DNA of 64,000 nt. It comes from NCEH01 sp002257205. GTDB lineage: Bacteria > Pseudomonadota > Alphaproteobacteria > Rhizobiales > Xanthobacteraceae. The position numbers and the translations under genes were made by a program. The stretch is taken from the NCBI RefSeq assembly GCF_043195105.1, contig NZ_JBAFWO010000013.1; one strand, given 5' to 3'. Numbering within the stretch: position 1 is the stretch's first letter; each line of letters starts with the position of its first letter. The notes under the pieces are model-generated. The model did no database searches. It had not been told where the DNA came from and worked only from the letters and a program-made list of their open reading frames with translations. Below, piece by piece: positions 45,154 through 52,893 of this stretch.

Positions 45154-46149
45154 TCAGGCCGCCATTTCCGGCGCGCCCTCGAAGGCGGGCAACCCGGTCT
45201 CTTTCGCGGCCTCGGCGAGGTCGATCTGCACCCGTTCGCGCAGGAAATATTCCCACCGATAGAGCTGATAGAACCATGTGATGGCGCCGCCTATCAGGCG
45301 GTAGCGCAGGCGCGCGGGGATGCGGATTTTCGGCGGCTCGGAATCGCCGGAAACGAAGGGCGCGACCGAGATCATGAAGATGCCGGGAATGTCGATGGGA
45401 TCGCCCGCCGCATTCGTGTGCTCGGCGGTGAAGGCCACCTGTCGCTCACCGGTCTGCGGGTTGAAGCTTTGCTTGGCCTTGGAGCCCTCGTTCACCTCAA
45501 GCGAGCGGGAAAGGTCCAGCAGCTCGTTCGGCGCGCCGAACTGGGCCTTGAACTTGGGCTCGTACTCGCTGCACTCGCCATCGCGCGGCGAGGCCAGCTC
45601 GGCCACGTGCTCTTCTAGAAACAAAGCGAACTCGGCCTGTTTCATGGCCTTGCCGTCGCCGGCGACCCACACCTTGAATTCTTCGGTCAGCGGGAAGGTA
45701 TAGGCAACACGGTGCTTGCCCTCACGGGCGGTCCCGTCCAGCGCGTGATAATCAAGAACGGCCGTGAGCTTCAGCCCCGGATGGGAGGTCGCTGCGAAGA
45801 TCACGGAACCATCGTCCTTGTGCCGGTTCACGAGGTCGATGAAGGAGGCGAGCGTGTCCGTGGTCGCCGTGCCCACACGAGGCATGGGCGGGCGGGCTTC
45901 CTCGATGAGCGCCTTCAGCGAGATGGGCGCCTGGTCGATCCGATCCCACAGGATGGGCACGCGCGGCGGCAGGCCCCGGCCGAGGCCCTCCGTGGGGATC
46001 AGGACGATTTCCGGCTTCGTGCCCTCAGCGGCGAGGGTCTTGATGCGGTCGATGGCATCGCCATCGAGCGATCCGAAATAGGGCGCGCCGCCCGCCGGGG
46101 CGAGCAGGGACACGAGCGCGGCATCCGGCGATGTGGTTTCTTCCGTCAT
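45154..46149 (-). CDS. DUF2303 (YfdQ-like) phage protein
   Basis: The protein is 331 residues. TLASFIDLVNRHKDDGSVIF then TSHPGLKLTAVLDYHA, RVAYTFPLTEEFKVWVAGDG and the late LRYRLIGGAITWFYQLYR are the conserved DUF2303 blocks, known from E. coli prophage gene yfdQ. Function not established. It sits beside an HD-hydrolase gene, as in other prophages. Confidence 0.8.
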   Translation of the reverse strand: MTEETTSPDAALVSLLAPAGGAPYFGSLDGDAIDRIKTLAAEGTKPEIVLIPTEGLGRGLPPRVPILWDRIDQAPISLKALIEEARPPMPRVGTATTDTLASFIDLVNRHKDDGSVIFAATSHPGLKLTAVLDYHALDGTAREGKHRVAYTFPLTEEFKVWVAGDGKAMKQAEFALFLEEHVAELASPRDGECSEYEPKFKAQFGAPNELLDLSRSLEVNEGSKAKQSFNPQTGERQVAFTAEHTNAAGDPIDIPGIFMISVAPFVSGDSEPPKIRIPARLRYRLIGGAITWFYQLYRWEYFLRERVQIDLAEAAKETGLPAFEGAPEMAA

Positions 46150-46181
46150 AATCGGGACTTCCGTTTTAAGGGTGAGGAGGG

Positions 46182-46526
46182 TCAGGCGAAGTCGCGCGCG
46201 TCGTCGCGCGCGGTGGGACGAGGGCCGAACATGTCGGTCTGGCTCGGATGCTGGACGCTGAGGCCGTTTTCTAGCGGCCAGAATGTGGTTGAAGCGAAGG
46301 CCTTTTCCTTCGGGAGTTTCACCTTCACCGTCGGCTTGCAGTCCACGCGATCGCCGAGCTTGGTGAATTCCACTTCGAGGATGACGGTGGCCTGCGCCTT
46401 GTCTTCGGGATGCTGGTCGAGCGCCTCAAGGACGCGTTCCATTTCTTCGTTGAGCTTCTCTTCCAGCTTGCCGCGGGAGAGGAGCCCGAGGGTTTGCAGG
46501 AAGCTGCGGATGATGCGAACGGACAT
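46182..46526 (-). CDS. Hypothetical phage protein between HD hydrolase and DUF2303
   Basis: The protein is 114 residues from ATG 46526. A helical start (SFLQTLGLLSRGKLEEKLNE) is followed by beta strands (ATVILEVEFTKLGDRVDC, KPTVKVKLPKEKAF). Similar proteins accompany DUF2303 genes. Function unknown. Confidence 0.65.
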   Translation of the reverse strand: MSVRIIRSFLQTLGLLSRGKLEEKLNEEMERVLEALDQHPEDKAQATVILEVEFTKLGDRVDCKPTVKVKLPKEKAFASTTFWPLENGLSVQHPSQTDMFGPRPTARDDARDFA

Positions 46527-46539
46527 GTGGGCTCTCCTG

Positions 46540-47205
46540 TCAGGCGCTTGCGCGCGCGGCGGCGTGGGGGAAGAGGGTGCGCAAGCGCATGCTCCATTCG
46601 TCGGCGGCGCGGGGCCATGGCCAGATCTGGATGCGGCCGCGCAGGCGGACGGGCTGGGCGGCCTCAACGACCGGGTCCCAGGGCCTCGGCGCGCGCGGCA
46701 TGAGGTGCAGGCGCTCGGTGGCGAGCATGGCCAAATCCCAGGCTTTCACCTGCGCATGGATATGCTTCGGCAGGGGCCAGGGCAGCCCGGCGGCCTCGTG
46801 AATGGCGCCGTCGCAGCGCCGCTTCATCTCGCGGATCACGGTCCGCATCAGGGGCGCCGCGTCGGCGGCGTCCGGCGCGATCTGCGCGGCGACCTGCGCC
46901 AATGCATCCTGCATCGGCGTCGTGATGTCGCCGATATAGGCCTCGTGGGCATCGTGCAGGAGGAACGCCTGGGCCACGTGCCACCCGTCGGCGGCGCCGG
47001 CGGCAAGAATGGCGTCCACGCCGAGCACGCAATGCTGCGCCACCGAATAGGAGCCGGAGGGCACATGCCCGCCAAATCGCGAGATGCGCGCGAGGGCACC
47101 GGGCACGTCGTGCCCGAGATCGACCATGGCGGCTGTGGGCGCCACCAGGTCGAATGCCCGGCCGCTGGCGGTCTGCATCCAGGGGTTTTCACCGGCCGGG
47201 TTCAT
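46540..47205 (-). CDS. HD-domain phosphohydrolase (YfdR-like)
   Basis: The protein is 221 residues. YSVAQHCVL and FLLHDAHEAYIGDI contain the His and His-Asp metal ligands of HD hydrolases acting on nucleotides. The C-terminal third has a later DLAMLATERLHL. It precedes the DUF2303 pair. It may remove nucleotides or signalling molecules during phage replication. Confidence 0.8.
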   Translation of the reverse strand: MNPAGENPWMQTASGRAFDLVAPTAAMVDLGHDVPGALARISRFGGHVPSGSYSVAQHCVLGVDAILAAGAADGWHVAQAFLLHDAHEAYIGDITTPMQDALAQVAAQIAPDAADAAPLMRTVIREMKRRCDGAIHEAAGLPWPLPKHIHAQVKAWDLAMLATERLHLMPRAPRPWDPVVEAAQPVRLRGRIQIWPWPRAADEWSMRLRTLFPHAAARASA

Positions 47206-47735
47206 GCCGAGTCTCCCGTTTTCACGGGGACGAACGCGGGCGCGCCATCCACCAATTGGAGGCGGAAGGGTTCGTCACCACCCCATTTGATGAAATGAAC
47301 GGTGATGACCTCGGGCTTGTCCAAGCCTCCCCAGGGCGATGCGAACTCTCGCACGAACGCCTCAAGGGTATCGGCGCAGCTTTCGGGCTCGCCCAACTCC
47401 CAGCAATTGGTGAAGTCGGCGGGCGGCACGCCCTCAACACGATAGGTTCCATCGGGATAGATGGTGACCTCGCGCCGGCCGCGCGGCTCGCTCCACGTGA
47501 AATCCACGCGTTCGTCGAGCAAAACCGGGACCGCATAGACGTCAGCCGGGTCGTCATCGTCCGGAGAGGTCACTTTCGAGACGGCCCCGCCGACCATGAA
47601 ACCCCAAACGCCGTCGCCGTCTACGAGGGCGCCCGCGATCCATTCCGTCGGGTGCGCCTTTCCCGCCGGCATGGATTCGTCCACCAGGAATTCCGGCCAC
47701 CAGGTGCGGGCCGGCTGGGATTGATCGTTGGTCAT
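47202..47735 (-). CDS. Hypothetical phage protein
   Basis: The protein is 177 residues, mixed beta/helix (YAVPVLLDERVDFTW, REVTIYPDGTYRVEG). It overlaps its neighbours at both ends (ATGA). No domain recognised. Confidence 0.6.
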   Translation of the reverse strand: MTNDQSQPARTWWPEFLVDESMPAGKAHPTEWIAGALVDGDGVWGFMVGGAVSKVTSPDDDDPADVYAVPVLLDERVDFTWSEPRGRREVTIYPDGTYRVEGVPPADFTNCWELGEPESCADTLEAFVREFASPWGGLDKPEVITVHFIKWGGDEPFRLQLVDGAPAFVPVKTGDSA

Positions 47736-48025
47736 GCGGCCTCCCCGTCGTCGCCCTGGCAGGGCTCAAAGGCGGGAGCGACGCCGCCGAGGTGGGTGCG
47801 GGCGATCGCCATCGTCCGGTTGATGGTGCGCGCGAGCCGGACCGGGCAGGTGGGGGCGGAGGCGGTGGCGCATAGCCATGCGCCAATGGCGCCGGCCTGG
47901 GCGCGCTGGCCGGTGCGGGCCGCGTGCAGCAGTTCCTGCGAGGCGCACCAGACGAGGCGCGCGACGCGTTCCAGCGGCGTGCCACCGGGCAGGGGGGAAA
48001 ATCCGGGGGAGGCCAGCAGCATCAT
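47732..48025 (-). CDS. Hypothetical phage protein
   Basis: The protein is 97 residues from ATG 48025, overlapping the membrane-protein stop as ATGATGA. Helical (PLERVARLVWCASQELLHAA, RLARTINRTMAIARTH). Frames further upstream in this phase are shadows. Unknown. Confidence 0.55.
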   Translation of the reverse strand: MMLLASPGFSPLPGGTPLERVARLVWCASQELLHAARTGQRAQAGAIGAWLCATASAPTCPVRLARTINRTMAIARTHLGGVAPAFEPCQGDDGEAA

Positions 48026-48240
48026 GATGCGCGCCTCCCCCGGCTCGACCGCCGCCAGGTGGGGAGGCGGGCGCCCGCGGCGGTCAAGACGATAGCCGCG
48101 CCCCACAGGGCGCCGGCAAAGGCGAAGGAAGGCCGGTCGATGCCGTGGAGGTGCGCCACCAAAGCGGCCACTCCCGCGCCAAGGAGGGCGCCCAGGCCGG
48201 CGGCGCGGCGGACCATGCGGGGGGTCATGATCGCGGTCAT
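48022..48240 (-). CDS. Small two-span membrane protein
   Basis: The protein is 72 residues with spans GLGALLGAGVAALVAHL and FAGALWGAAIVLTAAGA, basic at both ends. It overlaps both neighbours by four bases. Unknown. Confidence 0.55.
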   Translation of the reverse strand: MTAIMTPRMVRRAAGLGALLGAGVAALVAHLHGIDRPSFAFAGALWGAAIVLTAAGARLPTWRRSSRGRRAS

Positions 48241-48695
48241 GCCGCCACCTGCTGGCTGGGCGCGCCGGCAAGGCCGCGGGCCTCATCGGCATATTCGATG
48301 ATCTGGGCGGCCGTGAATCCGGCGCGGGCGAGATCGTGCCGGTCGCAGGCGCCGGTTTCGCGCTCGCGCTCGCGCATCACCTGCGTCATGCGCTCCACGA
48401 TGGCCCGCGCCTCCTCGGCGCCCTGTGCCGAGGCTTCCGCGACCGGTGCATGCGGGCCGCGCGCCACCAGCGCGAAGCGCCAGGCGAAGGGGGTCCAGGT
48501 TTCCGCACCAGCCAGGACGAGGCAGGTGTGCATGTCGTGCAGCAGGCCGTCCACCCGCAGCACCGTGTAGATGTGGCCTTGCTTCAGCGGGCAGCCGGCG
48601 GGAAGAGCGAGCGTCTCTTCCAGGCGCACCACGTCGCCGGGATAGAGCGCGCCCTTGTGGGCGGGGAGGAAGGGGGTGGTGCAGGGGGCGGCCAT
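48237..48695 (-). CDS. Hypothetical phage protein with C-terminal helical motif
   Basis: The protein is 152 residues from ATG 48695. An SH3-like beta half (YPGDVVRLEETLALPAGCPL then GHIYTVLRVDGL) is followed by helices and the motif RHDLARAGFTAAQIIEYADE. A closely similar motif, TRDDLIEAGFTRAEIDAHLA, ends the nearby 98-residue protein, so the two share a module. Confidence 0.6.
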   Translation of the reverse strand: MAAPCTTPFLPAHKGALYPGDVVRLEETLALPAGCPLKQGHIYTVLRVDGLLHDMHTCLVLAGAETWTPFAWRFALVARGPHAPVAEASAQGAEEARAIVERMTQVMRERERETGACDRHDLARAGFTAAQIIEYADEARGLAGAPSQQVAA

Positions 48696-48696
48696 G

Positions 48697-49065
48697 TCAG
48701 GCGGCCTCCGCTTCGGGCGCTTCCGCCGCGGCGGCGGCGGTGAGGCCGGCGACGAACTCGGCGCGCACATTGGCGATGCGGGCGGCGAGGGCATCGAGCG
48801 CGGCGAGGAAGGCGCGGGCATCGTCCGTCGCCTCCACCTGCGCCTCGCCCAGGGCCTCGTCCATCTCCCGGCGCAGGGTGGTGCCTTCGGCGGCGCCGGC
48901 GAGCCGGGCTTCCTGCGCGGGTAGATAATCGGCGCATGCGGTGAAATCGCCGAGCTCTTCCTCGGCATCGGCCAGGCTGGCCTGAAGGCCGGCACACGCC
49001 CGCTTCAGCGTGTGCGCCTCATCGGCCGTGAGCTGGGCCGGATAGGTGATGTCGGACATGTTCAC
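48697..49065 (-). CDS. Hypothetical helical protein sharing its start with a neighbour
   Basis: GTG 49065 overlaps the previous stop as GTGA with an AGGAG site 7 bases upstream; ATG 49059 is the alternative. From ATG 49059 the first 12 codons are identical in DNA to those of the gene at 50345. The rest is a helical coiled coil (HTLKRACAGLQASLADAEEE). Unknown. Confidence 0.6.
   Translation of the reverse strand: MNMSDITYPAQLTADEAHTLKRACAGLQASLADAEEELGDFTACADYLPAQEARLAGAAEGTTLRREMDEALGEAQVEATDDARAFLAALDALAARIANVRAEFVAGLTAAAAAEAPEAEAA
49023..49059. repeat. 37-bp direct repeat, copy 1 (other copy 50309-50345)
   Basis: These 37 bases are identical to 50309-50345 and in each case encode the first 12 residues (MSDITYPAQLTA) of a leftward gene. 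Flanking bases differ immediately on both sides. Confidence 0.95.
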
Positions 49066-49358
49066 GGATGTGCTCCTTGGAACGCCGCCGCCTCGGCGAA
49101 GGTCATCTGTCGGGGAAAGGCGCGGCGGGGCGCTCCCGAGGGCTGAAAGCTGGGGATGTGCGCCGCCGGGCGCATGGCGCCCGCTGCGATCACGGGTGGT
49201 TCGGAAAGGCATGCGCGCGCGGCGGCGAGGTGCGCATCGATTTCCGCGCGTGTGAACCCGGCTTCGATCAGATCGTCGCGCGTGCACAGGCCCGTCTCAT
49301 GGCGATGCCGCGCGATGGCCTGCGCCAGGGCGCAGATGCGGGCGAGGGCTTCAGACAT
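49062..49358 (-). CDS. Hypothetical protein, 98 residues
   Basis: ATG 49358 opens MSEALARICALAQAIARHRH. It contains the TRDDLIEAGFTRAEIDAHLA module shared with the 152-residue neighbour and a C-terminal part with FAEAAAFQGAHP. Unknown function. The upstream 163 bases to 49521 are a divergent promoter gap. Confidence 0.6.
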   Translation of the reverse strand: MSEALARICALAQAIARHRHETGLCTRDDLIEAGFTRAEIDAHLAAARACLSEPPVIAAGAMRPAAHIPSFQPSGAPRRAFPRQMTFAEAAAFQGAHP

Positions 49359-49521
49359 GGTGCACCCGCCCGCCCGAAGGCGCGGTGCTGTCTTGTGCCG
49401 GGTGCAAATCCTGGTTGTAGATAGGTGGGCGCGAGCCGACGCGAATCGGCCCGCGCCCTGACACCCGCCGACACACCAATTGCCGGAGAGCATCAATGGG
49501 TAAAACTGCGGGGATGCGGCT

Positions 49522-49971
49522 GTGAACGAGCCGGACAACATCCTTCGCTTCAAGGCGCAGACGCTGCACGCCCTGGGGAAGCTCTACGCTGCCCATCCGC
49601 GCCGGCAGTTCCTTTTGTTCTCCGATCTTTTCGGAGAGGGCGGGCCGACACTCGCCGCATTTGAGGCGGAGTTCTCGGAGACGCCGGACCCGCGCGTCCA
49701 GGAGGGGATCGAAACGATCCGCTGGCTTTTGCGCCACGGCTATATCGATGGGGCGGCGCATCAGTTCGGCGCCCGCGACGCCGGATTGACGCCAAAAGCC
49801 TGGGCGTCGCTGGATAAGCCGGACCCGTTGGACCCGTCGACGTCCATGGGAGCCAAGGTCGTCGCCTGGGCGAAGGGCGCGGCATCGGAGGGGAGTAAGG
49901 CGGGTGCATCCGCGCTTGGCTCAGCGGCTATTGCGGCCATCGGCAAATCGCTCGGCGTTCCCGGCTTCTGA
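49522..49971 (+). CDS. Rightward hypothetical protein inside the leftward operon
   Basis: The protein is 149 residues from a GTG. LRFKAQTLHALGKLYAAHP then RRQFLLFSDLF and QEGIETIRWLLRHGYIDGAA look like a genuine helical or winged-helix domain; the C-terminus is Ala/Gly-rich. It overlaps the convergent gene at 49761-50345 by 211 bases. A self-standing accessory (moron) gene is likely. Confidence 0.55.
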   Translation: MNEPDNILRFKAQTLHALGKLYAAHPRRQFLLFSDLFGEGGPTLAAFEAEFSETPDPRVQEGIETIRWLLRHGYIDGAAHQFGARDAGLTPKAWASLDKPDPLDPSTSMGAKVVAWAKGAASEGSKAGASALGSAAIAAIGKSLGVPGF

Positions 49972-50345
49972 CCGGGTGGCCGGATGAAGGGGCGCGCGGC
50001 GCCGGCATTTGCGGCACCCAGGCCGGCCATCTCGCTGGCCAGAAGTCCGCTGCGGTGCTGGGCAACGCGCAGGGCATGCGCGGTGTAATTGCGGATGGCG
50101 AGAGTGAGGGACGCCACGAAGATCGGGTCTTCGGGCGTCACGCCATGCCGCAGGCACCAATCGCGAAACGAGAGGGAAATCTCGCACGGATGGGGAACCG
50201 AGACCTCGTCTTCCGTCCGCCGCGCCGCCTCTTCGGCGAGACAGCGGGCCAGGGACCGCCGGGCCTGTTCCACAGCGGAGACAGGCAGATCCTCGCGGGG
50301 ATCGGCGCCGGCCGTGAGCTGGGCCGGATAGGTGATGTCGGACAT
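49761..50345 (-). CDS. First gene of the leftward operon, hypothetical
   Basis: The protein is 194 residues. The central region (CEISLSFRDWCLRHGVTPED then VASLTLAIRNYTAHALRVAQ) looks folded; the last 70 residues are Pro/Ala/Ser-rich and overlap the opposite-strand gene. It starts downstream of two operators and a promoter (TTGACC-17-TACAGT on the minus strand). It may be an early leftward regulator or accessory. Confidence 0.6.
   Translation of the reverse strand: MSDITYPAQLTAGADPREDLPVSAVEQARRSLARCLAEEAARRTEDEVSVPHPCEISLSFRDWCLRHGVTPEDPIFVASLTLAIRNYTAHALRVAQHRSGLLASEMAGLGAANAGAARPFIRPPGQKPGTPSDLPMAAIAAEPSADAPALLPSDAAPFAQATTLAPMDVDGSNGSGLSSDAQAFGVNPASRAPN
50309..50345. repeat. 37-bp direct repeat, copy 2 (other copy 49023-49059)
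   Basis: Identical to the first copy and placed exactly at the 5' end of the first gene of the leftward operon. Confidence 0.95.
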
Positions 50346-50373
50346 TGGTGCTCCCCATCGGGTGGATGGGGGT

Positions 50374-50419
50374 ACTGTAGGAATAGTCCTATCCTAGGTC
50401 AATAGGCAAAATCCTATTG
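50374..50419 (-). promoter_or_regulatory. Leftward early promoter with two repressor operators
   Basis: On the minus strand, -35 TTGACC (50402-50397), a 17-base spacer and -10 TACAGT (50379-50374) form a promoter for the gene at 50345. Two palindromes overlap it: TAGG-AATAGT-CCTA (50378-50391) in the spacer and -10, and CAATAGG-CAAAAT-CCTATTG (50400-50419) over the -35. The same pattern occurs at the repressor gene. Confidence 0.75.
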
Positions 50420-50429
50420 CGCTATCCAG

Positions 50430-50885
50430 CTATGTCGCACCGGGCGAAAGCCAAGGCTTTTTGGTTTGGCTCGGGACGCGATCTTCCCACTCTGCATCCG
50501 ACTTTGGGGGTGGGGCATGCGGTTCGGCCTGAGGAGGTCTGCTTCCCCGGCTGGCGATAAAATCGTCAAGCGCCTGTTCTCGGGTGAGCGCGGGGCGTTC
50601 GGCTGGGGATGGAGTTGTTGGGCGCGTCTCTCGAATAGCGCGCTCGATTCTATAGCCGATGAAAATGACCGATGCGGAGATCAGCGCGCCAACATAAATG
50701 ACAGAACTCAAGATGAGTTCGAAGGAGGTCTTCGCGAAGATGAAAATAAAAACAGAAGCAGATAAAAGAACCGCGGACGTAAGGAATGAAACGAAGCTCT
50801 TTGAAAGTAAGGAAAATGCCGCTGGCGCTAATAGCGTCAACGCAATGGCGGCTAATATCCCATAACTTCCGTTAGTCGCGCCCAT
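50430..50885 (-). CDS. Membrane protein next to the repressor, possible superinfection-exclusion factor
   Basis: The protein is 151 residues. Residues 8-78 carry three or four hydrophobic segments (ILAAIALTLLAPAAFSLL, FLTSAVLLSASVFIFIF, SSVIYVGALISASVIFIGY), followed by a cytoplasmic Pro-rich tail. It is AT-richer than neighbours and lies between the repressor and the leftward promoter, so it may be expressed in the lysogen. The exclusion role is inference from location. Confidence 0.6.
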   Translation of the reverse strand: MGATNGSYGILAAIALTLLAPAAFSLLSKSFVSFLTSAVLLSASVFIFIFAKTSFELILSSVIYVGALISASVIFIGYRIERAIRETRPTTPSPAERPALTREQALDDFIASRGSRPPQAEPHAPPPKSDAEWEDRVPSQTKKPWLSPGAT

Positions 50886-50909
50886 CGCATCGCCCCCCTA
50901 AAAGCCAGT

Positions 50910-51641
50910 CTACATGCGTGAAATTCGACAGACGACCCGCCCGATCACATGAATCTCATCCGCAGGCAATTCGCGCTCCGAGTGTAGTGGATTGTCGGAA
51001 ATCACTTTTATCATAATGGGATCTTGAGTGCCTTGAATGTATTCAATCCGCTTTATTTGCACCCCGTAAGGTCCGCCGATTGCATACAAGCCGTCCGATG
51101 AGGGGGTGTTCTGTCGCCGATTAATCATCACCCTGTCGCCTGGCATCAGCGTTGGCATCATGGAATCGCCATCGACCGGGAGAATTTCGAGTTCGGCTTC
51201 GCGCGAGCGAAGCTCTGCCCGAACGAAGTCCACAGGGAGGCGCCAAGTTGCACGCACTCCGTCGGCGACCTCGCCGTCCACCATTACCTCAGTGCCGTAG
51301 CCGCCGTTTCCGAGACCGGCGCGGACGTCGATTTCCAGAATCTCCCCTGGCTCAAGGCTACGCCGTTTCCGCTTTTGGATCGCCACCAGCGCATCTTCAT
51401 CGCCGACGTTGTCGCTTTCTGGGGGGTCTTGGCGTCTCGGGTTGGCGCGCAATTCATCCTCATCAATGCCGAGCAGCGAGCTAAGTTGTTCTCTCACTCT
51501 TTCGGGTAATTCAGCGGGAACACCCCGCTTTATAAACTGTTGCAAATACGCATGGTTTTTGCCGAGTTGCTTCGATAGCTCGGACAGGTTCAACCTGCGC
51601 TCAGCCACCTGCTGGAGAATTTTCACACGCGCCGTATCCAT
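50910..51641 (-). CDS. Lysogenic repressor: helix-turn-helix plus S24 (LexA-like) peptidase
   Basis: The protein is 243 residues from ATG 51641. Residues 5-60 are a Cro/C1-type helix-turn-helix (LNLSELSKQLGKNHAYLQQF). The S24 domain has nucleophile Ser160 in VDGDSMMP and general base Lys197 in GVQIKRIEY; a likely cleavage bond is Ala108-Gly109. It should hold early promoters off and self-cleave after DNA damage. A longer start at 51746 would run across the operators and is rejected. Confidence 0.9.
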   Translation of the reverse strand: MDTARVKILQQVAERRLNLSELSKQLGKNHAYLQQFIKRGVPAELPERVREQLSSLLGIDEDELRANPRRQDPPESDNVGDEDALVAIQKRKRRSLEPGEILEIDVRAGLGNGGYGTEVMVDGEVADGVRATWRLPVDFVRAELRSREAELEILPVDGDSMMPTLMPGDRVMINRRQNTPSSDGLYAIGGPYGVQIKRIEYIQGTQDPIMIKVISDNPLHSERELPADEIHVIGRVVCRISRM

Positions 51642-51651
51642 GGGCGAAGTG

Positions 51652-51718
51652 TAGGAAAAATCCGACAGCGAAGGCGAATAGGATTTAGCCTCTTGCTTGA
51701 TAGGCATTTTCCTATAAT
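51652..51718. promoter_or_regulatory. Repressor operator region and rightward early promoter
   Basis: Three sites fit AATAGG-N6-CCTATT: TAGG-AAAAAT-CCGA (51652-51665), AATAGG-ATTTAG-CCTCTT (51677-51694) and GATAGG-CATTTT-CCTATA (51699-51716). A perfect TATAAT at 51713-51718 overlaps the last and would drive the gene at 51729 with a very short leader. Centres are about 27 and 22 bases apart. Confidence 0.8.
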
Positions 51719-51728
51719 CTCCCGTTCC

Positions 51729-51950
51729 ATGATGACACCCGATCAATTCCGAGCCGAGCTGGACGCTTACCTTGATCGCTCAGGCATGAGGCCCACCCGC
51801 TTCGGCCGCGACGCGGTGGGTGATCCGAATTTTGTTTTTCAGGTTCGCGAGGGCCGTGTGCCGAGTCTTCGGCTGGCCGAGAGAGCCCTGAAATTCATGC
51901 GCGAGCATGAAAGCGGCTCGACATCCTCTCCCTCGGAGGTCGCGGCATGA
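51729..51950 (+). CDS. Cro-like small regulator, divergent from the repressor
   Basis: The protein is 73 residues. PDQFRAELDAYLDRSGMRPT then RFGRDAVGDPNFVFQVREGR and LRLAERALKFM form a compact helix-turn-helix. It starts 10 bases after a perfect -10 box covered by an operator, the place of cro in lambdoid phages. ATG 51732 is an equivalent alternative start. Confidence 0.75.
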   Translation: MMTPDQFRAELDAYLDRSGMRPTRFGRDAVGDPNFVFQVREGRVPSLRLAERALKFMREHESGSTSSPSEVAA

Positions 51951-51967
51951 AGCTCAAGCGCTGTCTT

Positions 51968-52246
51968 TCAGCCTCGTCCCTTTGGCACCGCATATCGGTG
52001 GACATGCGCCAGCACCTGCCCGGAAAGCGCTTCGAAGCTCCCGAGGGCGAACCGCACGGTGGTCTCCATCTCCTTTGGCGCCGATTTTGCCGCGCGGTGC
52101 AGCATGGTCTCGGTGTTGTCCATCACCTGCGCGGTGAACTGTGCAGGATCGCTGGTGTGCGCCGCCATGTGGCCGAGCAGGGTCACGACCATGGTCTCCA
52201 AGGTCATGATCCGGCCGCGCAACTCGTTGTCCGTCATCTCGCTCAT
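51968..52246 (-). CDS. Leftward small helical protein in the rightward region
   Basis: The protein is 92 residues from ATG 52246 with strong ribosome site AAGGAGAAG. Composition is normal for a folded helical protein (ELRGRIMTLETMVVTLLGHM, METTVRFALGSFEALSG). The opposite strand frame (51947-52441) is His/Arg-rich and not coding-like. Unknown role. Confidence 0.6.
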   Translation of the reverse strand: MSEMTDNELRGRIMTLETMVVTLLGHMAAHTSDPAQFTAQVMDNTETMLHRAAKSAPKEMETTVRFALGSFEALSGQVLAHVHRYAVPKGRG

Positions 52247-52525
52247 GATTTCTTCTCCTTCGATCCGATCTTCAGGTTGGCATCTCCCGCCGCCCCTCAA
52301 GCTGGGGCGCGCGGCATGAGCCCGGATCTCTGCGATATCGCCAAGCTTCGAATATTGCCCGTTCGGGAGCCTTCCATCGGAGCGCCACTTCCGCCGACGC
52401 TCCTCGCTGTCATCCGTCAAACCGGAGGTCCGGGCAAATGACGTTCCCGCCCTCATCCAACCACCCGGCCTGCTGCCCCATCGTCAAGATGAAGTCCATA
52501 ATCCTTGATCAGATCGGTGTGCGAC

Positions 52526-52861
52526 ATGGCTGATGATCCTCGCGTGCTGATGGCCGCCCATTTCTGGGGCCGCAACTGGTCGGTTTCCACGAAATTCCTA
52601 TTCCTGAACCCGCATCGGGACGGGCTTGGGCTCTCTCTCTTCGCCGGGAGCGGGACAGACAATACGTGCTCGGCCTGCATCTCGTTTGCCGACACGGACT
52701 ATGCCCGCGACCTGTGCGCGGCACTCGGCGAAGCCGCCCGGCGCGTCAACACCGAATGGGGTTTGCCCGAGGCTGCCCTGGCCAAGACCTTCACCGGCCG
52801 GCGCGATCCGGAAACCGGCGCTGTGGTGTCGAAGGCTCCTCACGCGGAGGTCGCGGCATGA
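52526..52861 (+). CDS. Hypothetical early phage protein
   Basis: The protein is 111 residues. It has a beta part (SVSTKFLFLNPHRDGLGLSL), then CSACISFADTDYARDLCAAL and a C-terminal helix. It ends with the same EVAA-ATGA junction (GGAGGTCGCGGCATGA) as the Cro-like gene. Unknown. Confidence 0.6.
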   Translation: MADDPRVLMAAHFWGRNWSVSTKFLFLNPHRDGLGLSLFAGSGTDNTCSACISFADTDYARDLCAALGEAARRVNTEWGLPEAALAKTFTGRRDPETGAVVSKAPHAEVAA

Positions 52862-52893
52862 GCGATCGTAAGAAATGGGATGCGTACATCGCA

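Noticed and set aside
45712..47298. Rightward 528-residue frame
   Set aside because: Runs antisense across three coupled leftward genes with recognised domains.
51947..52441. Rightward 164-residue frame from the ATGA after the Cro-like gene
   Set aside because: It is His/Arg-rich with shadow composition; the opposite strand has a normal protein with a strong ribosome site. Kept only as part of the interleaving observation.
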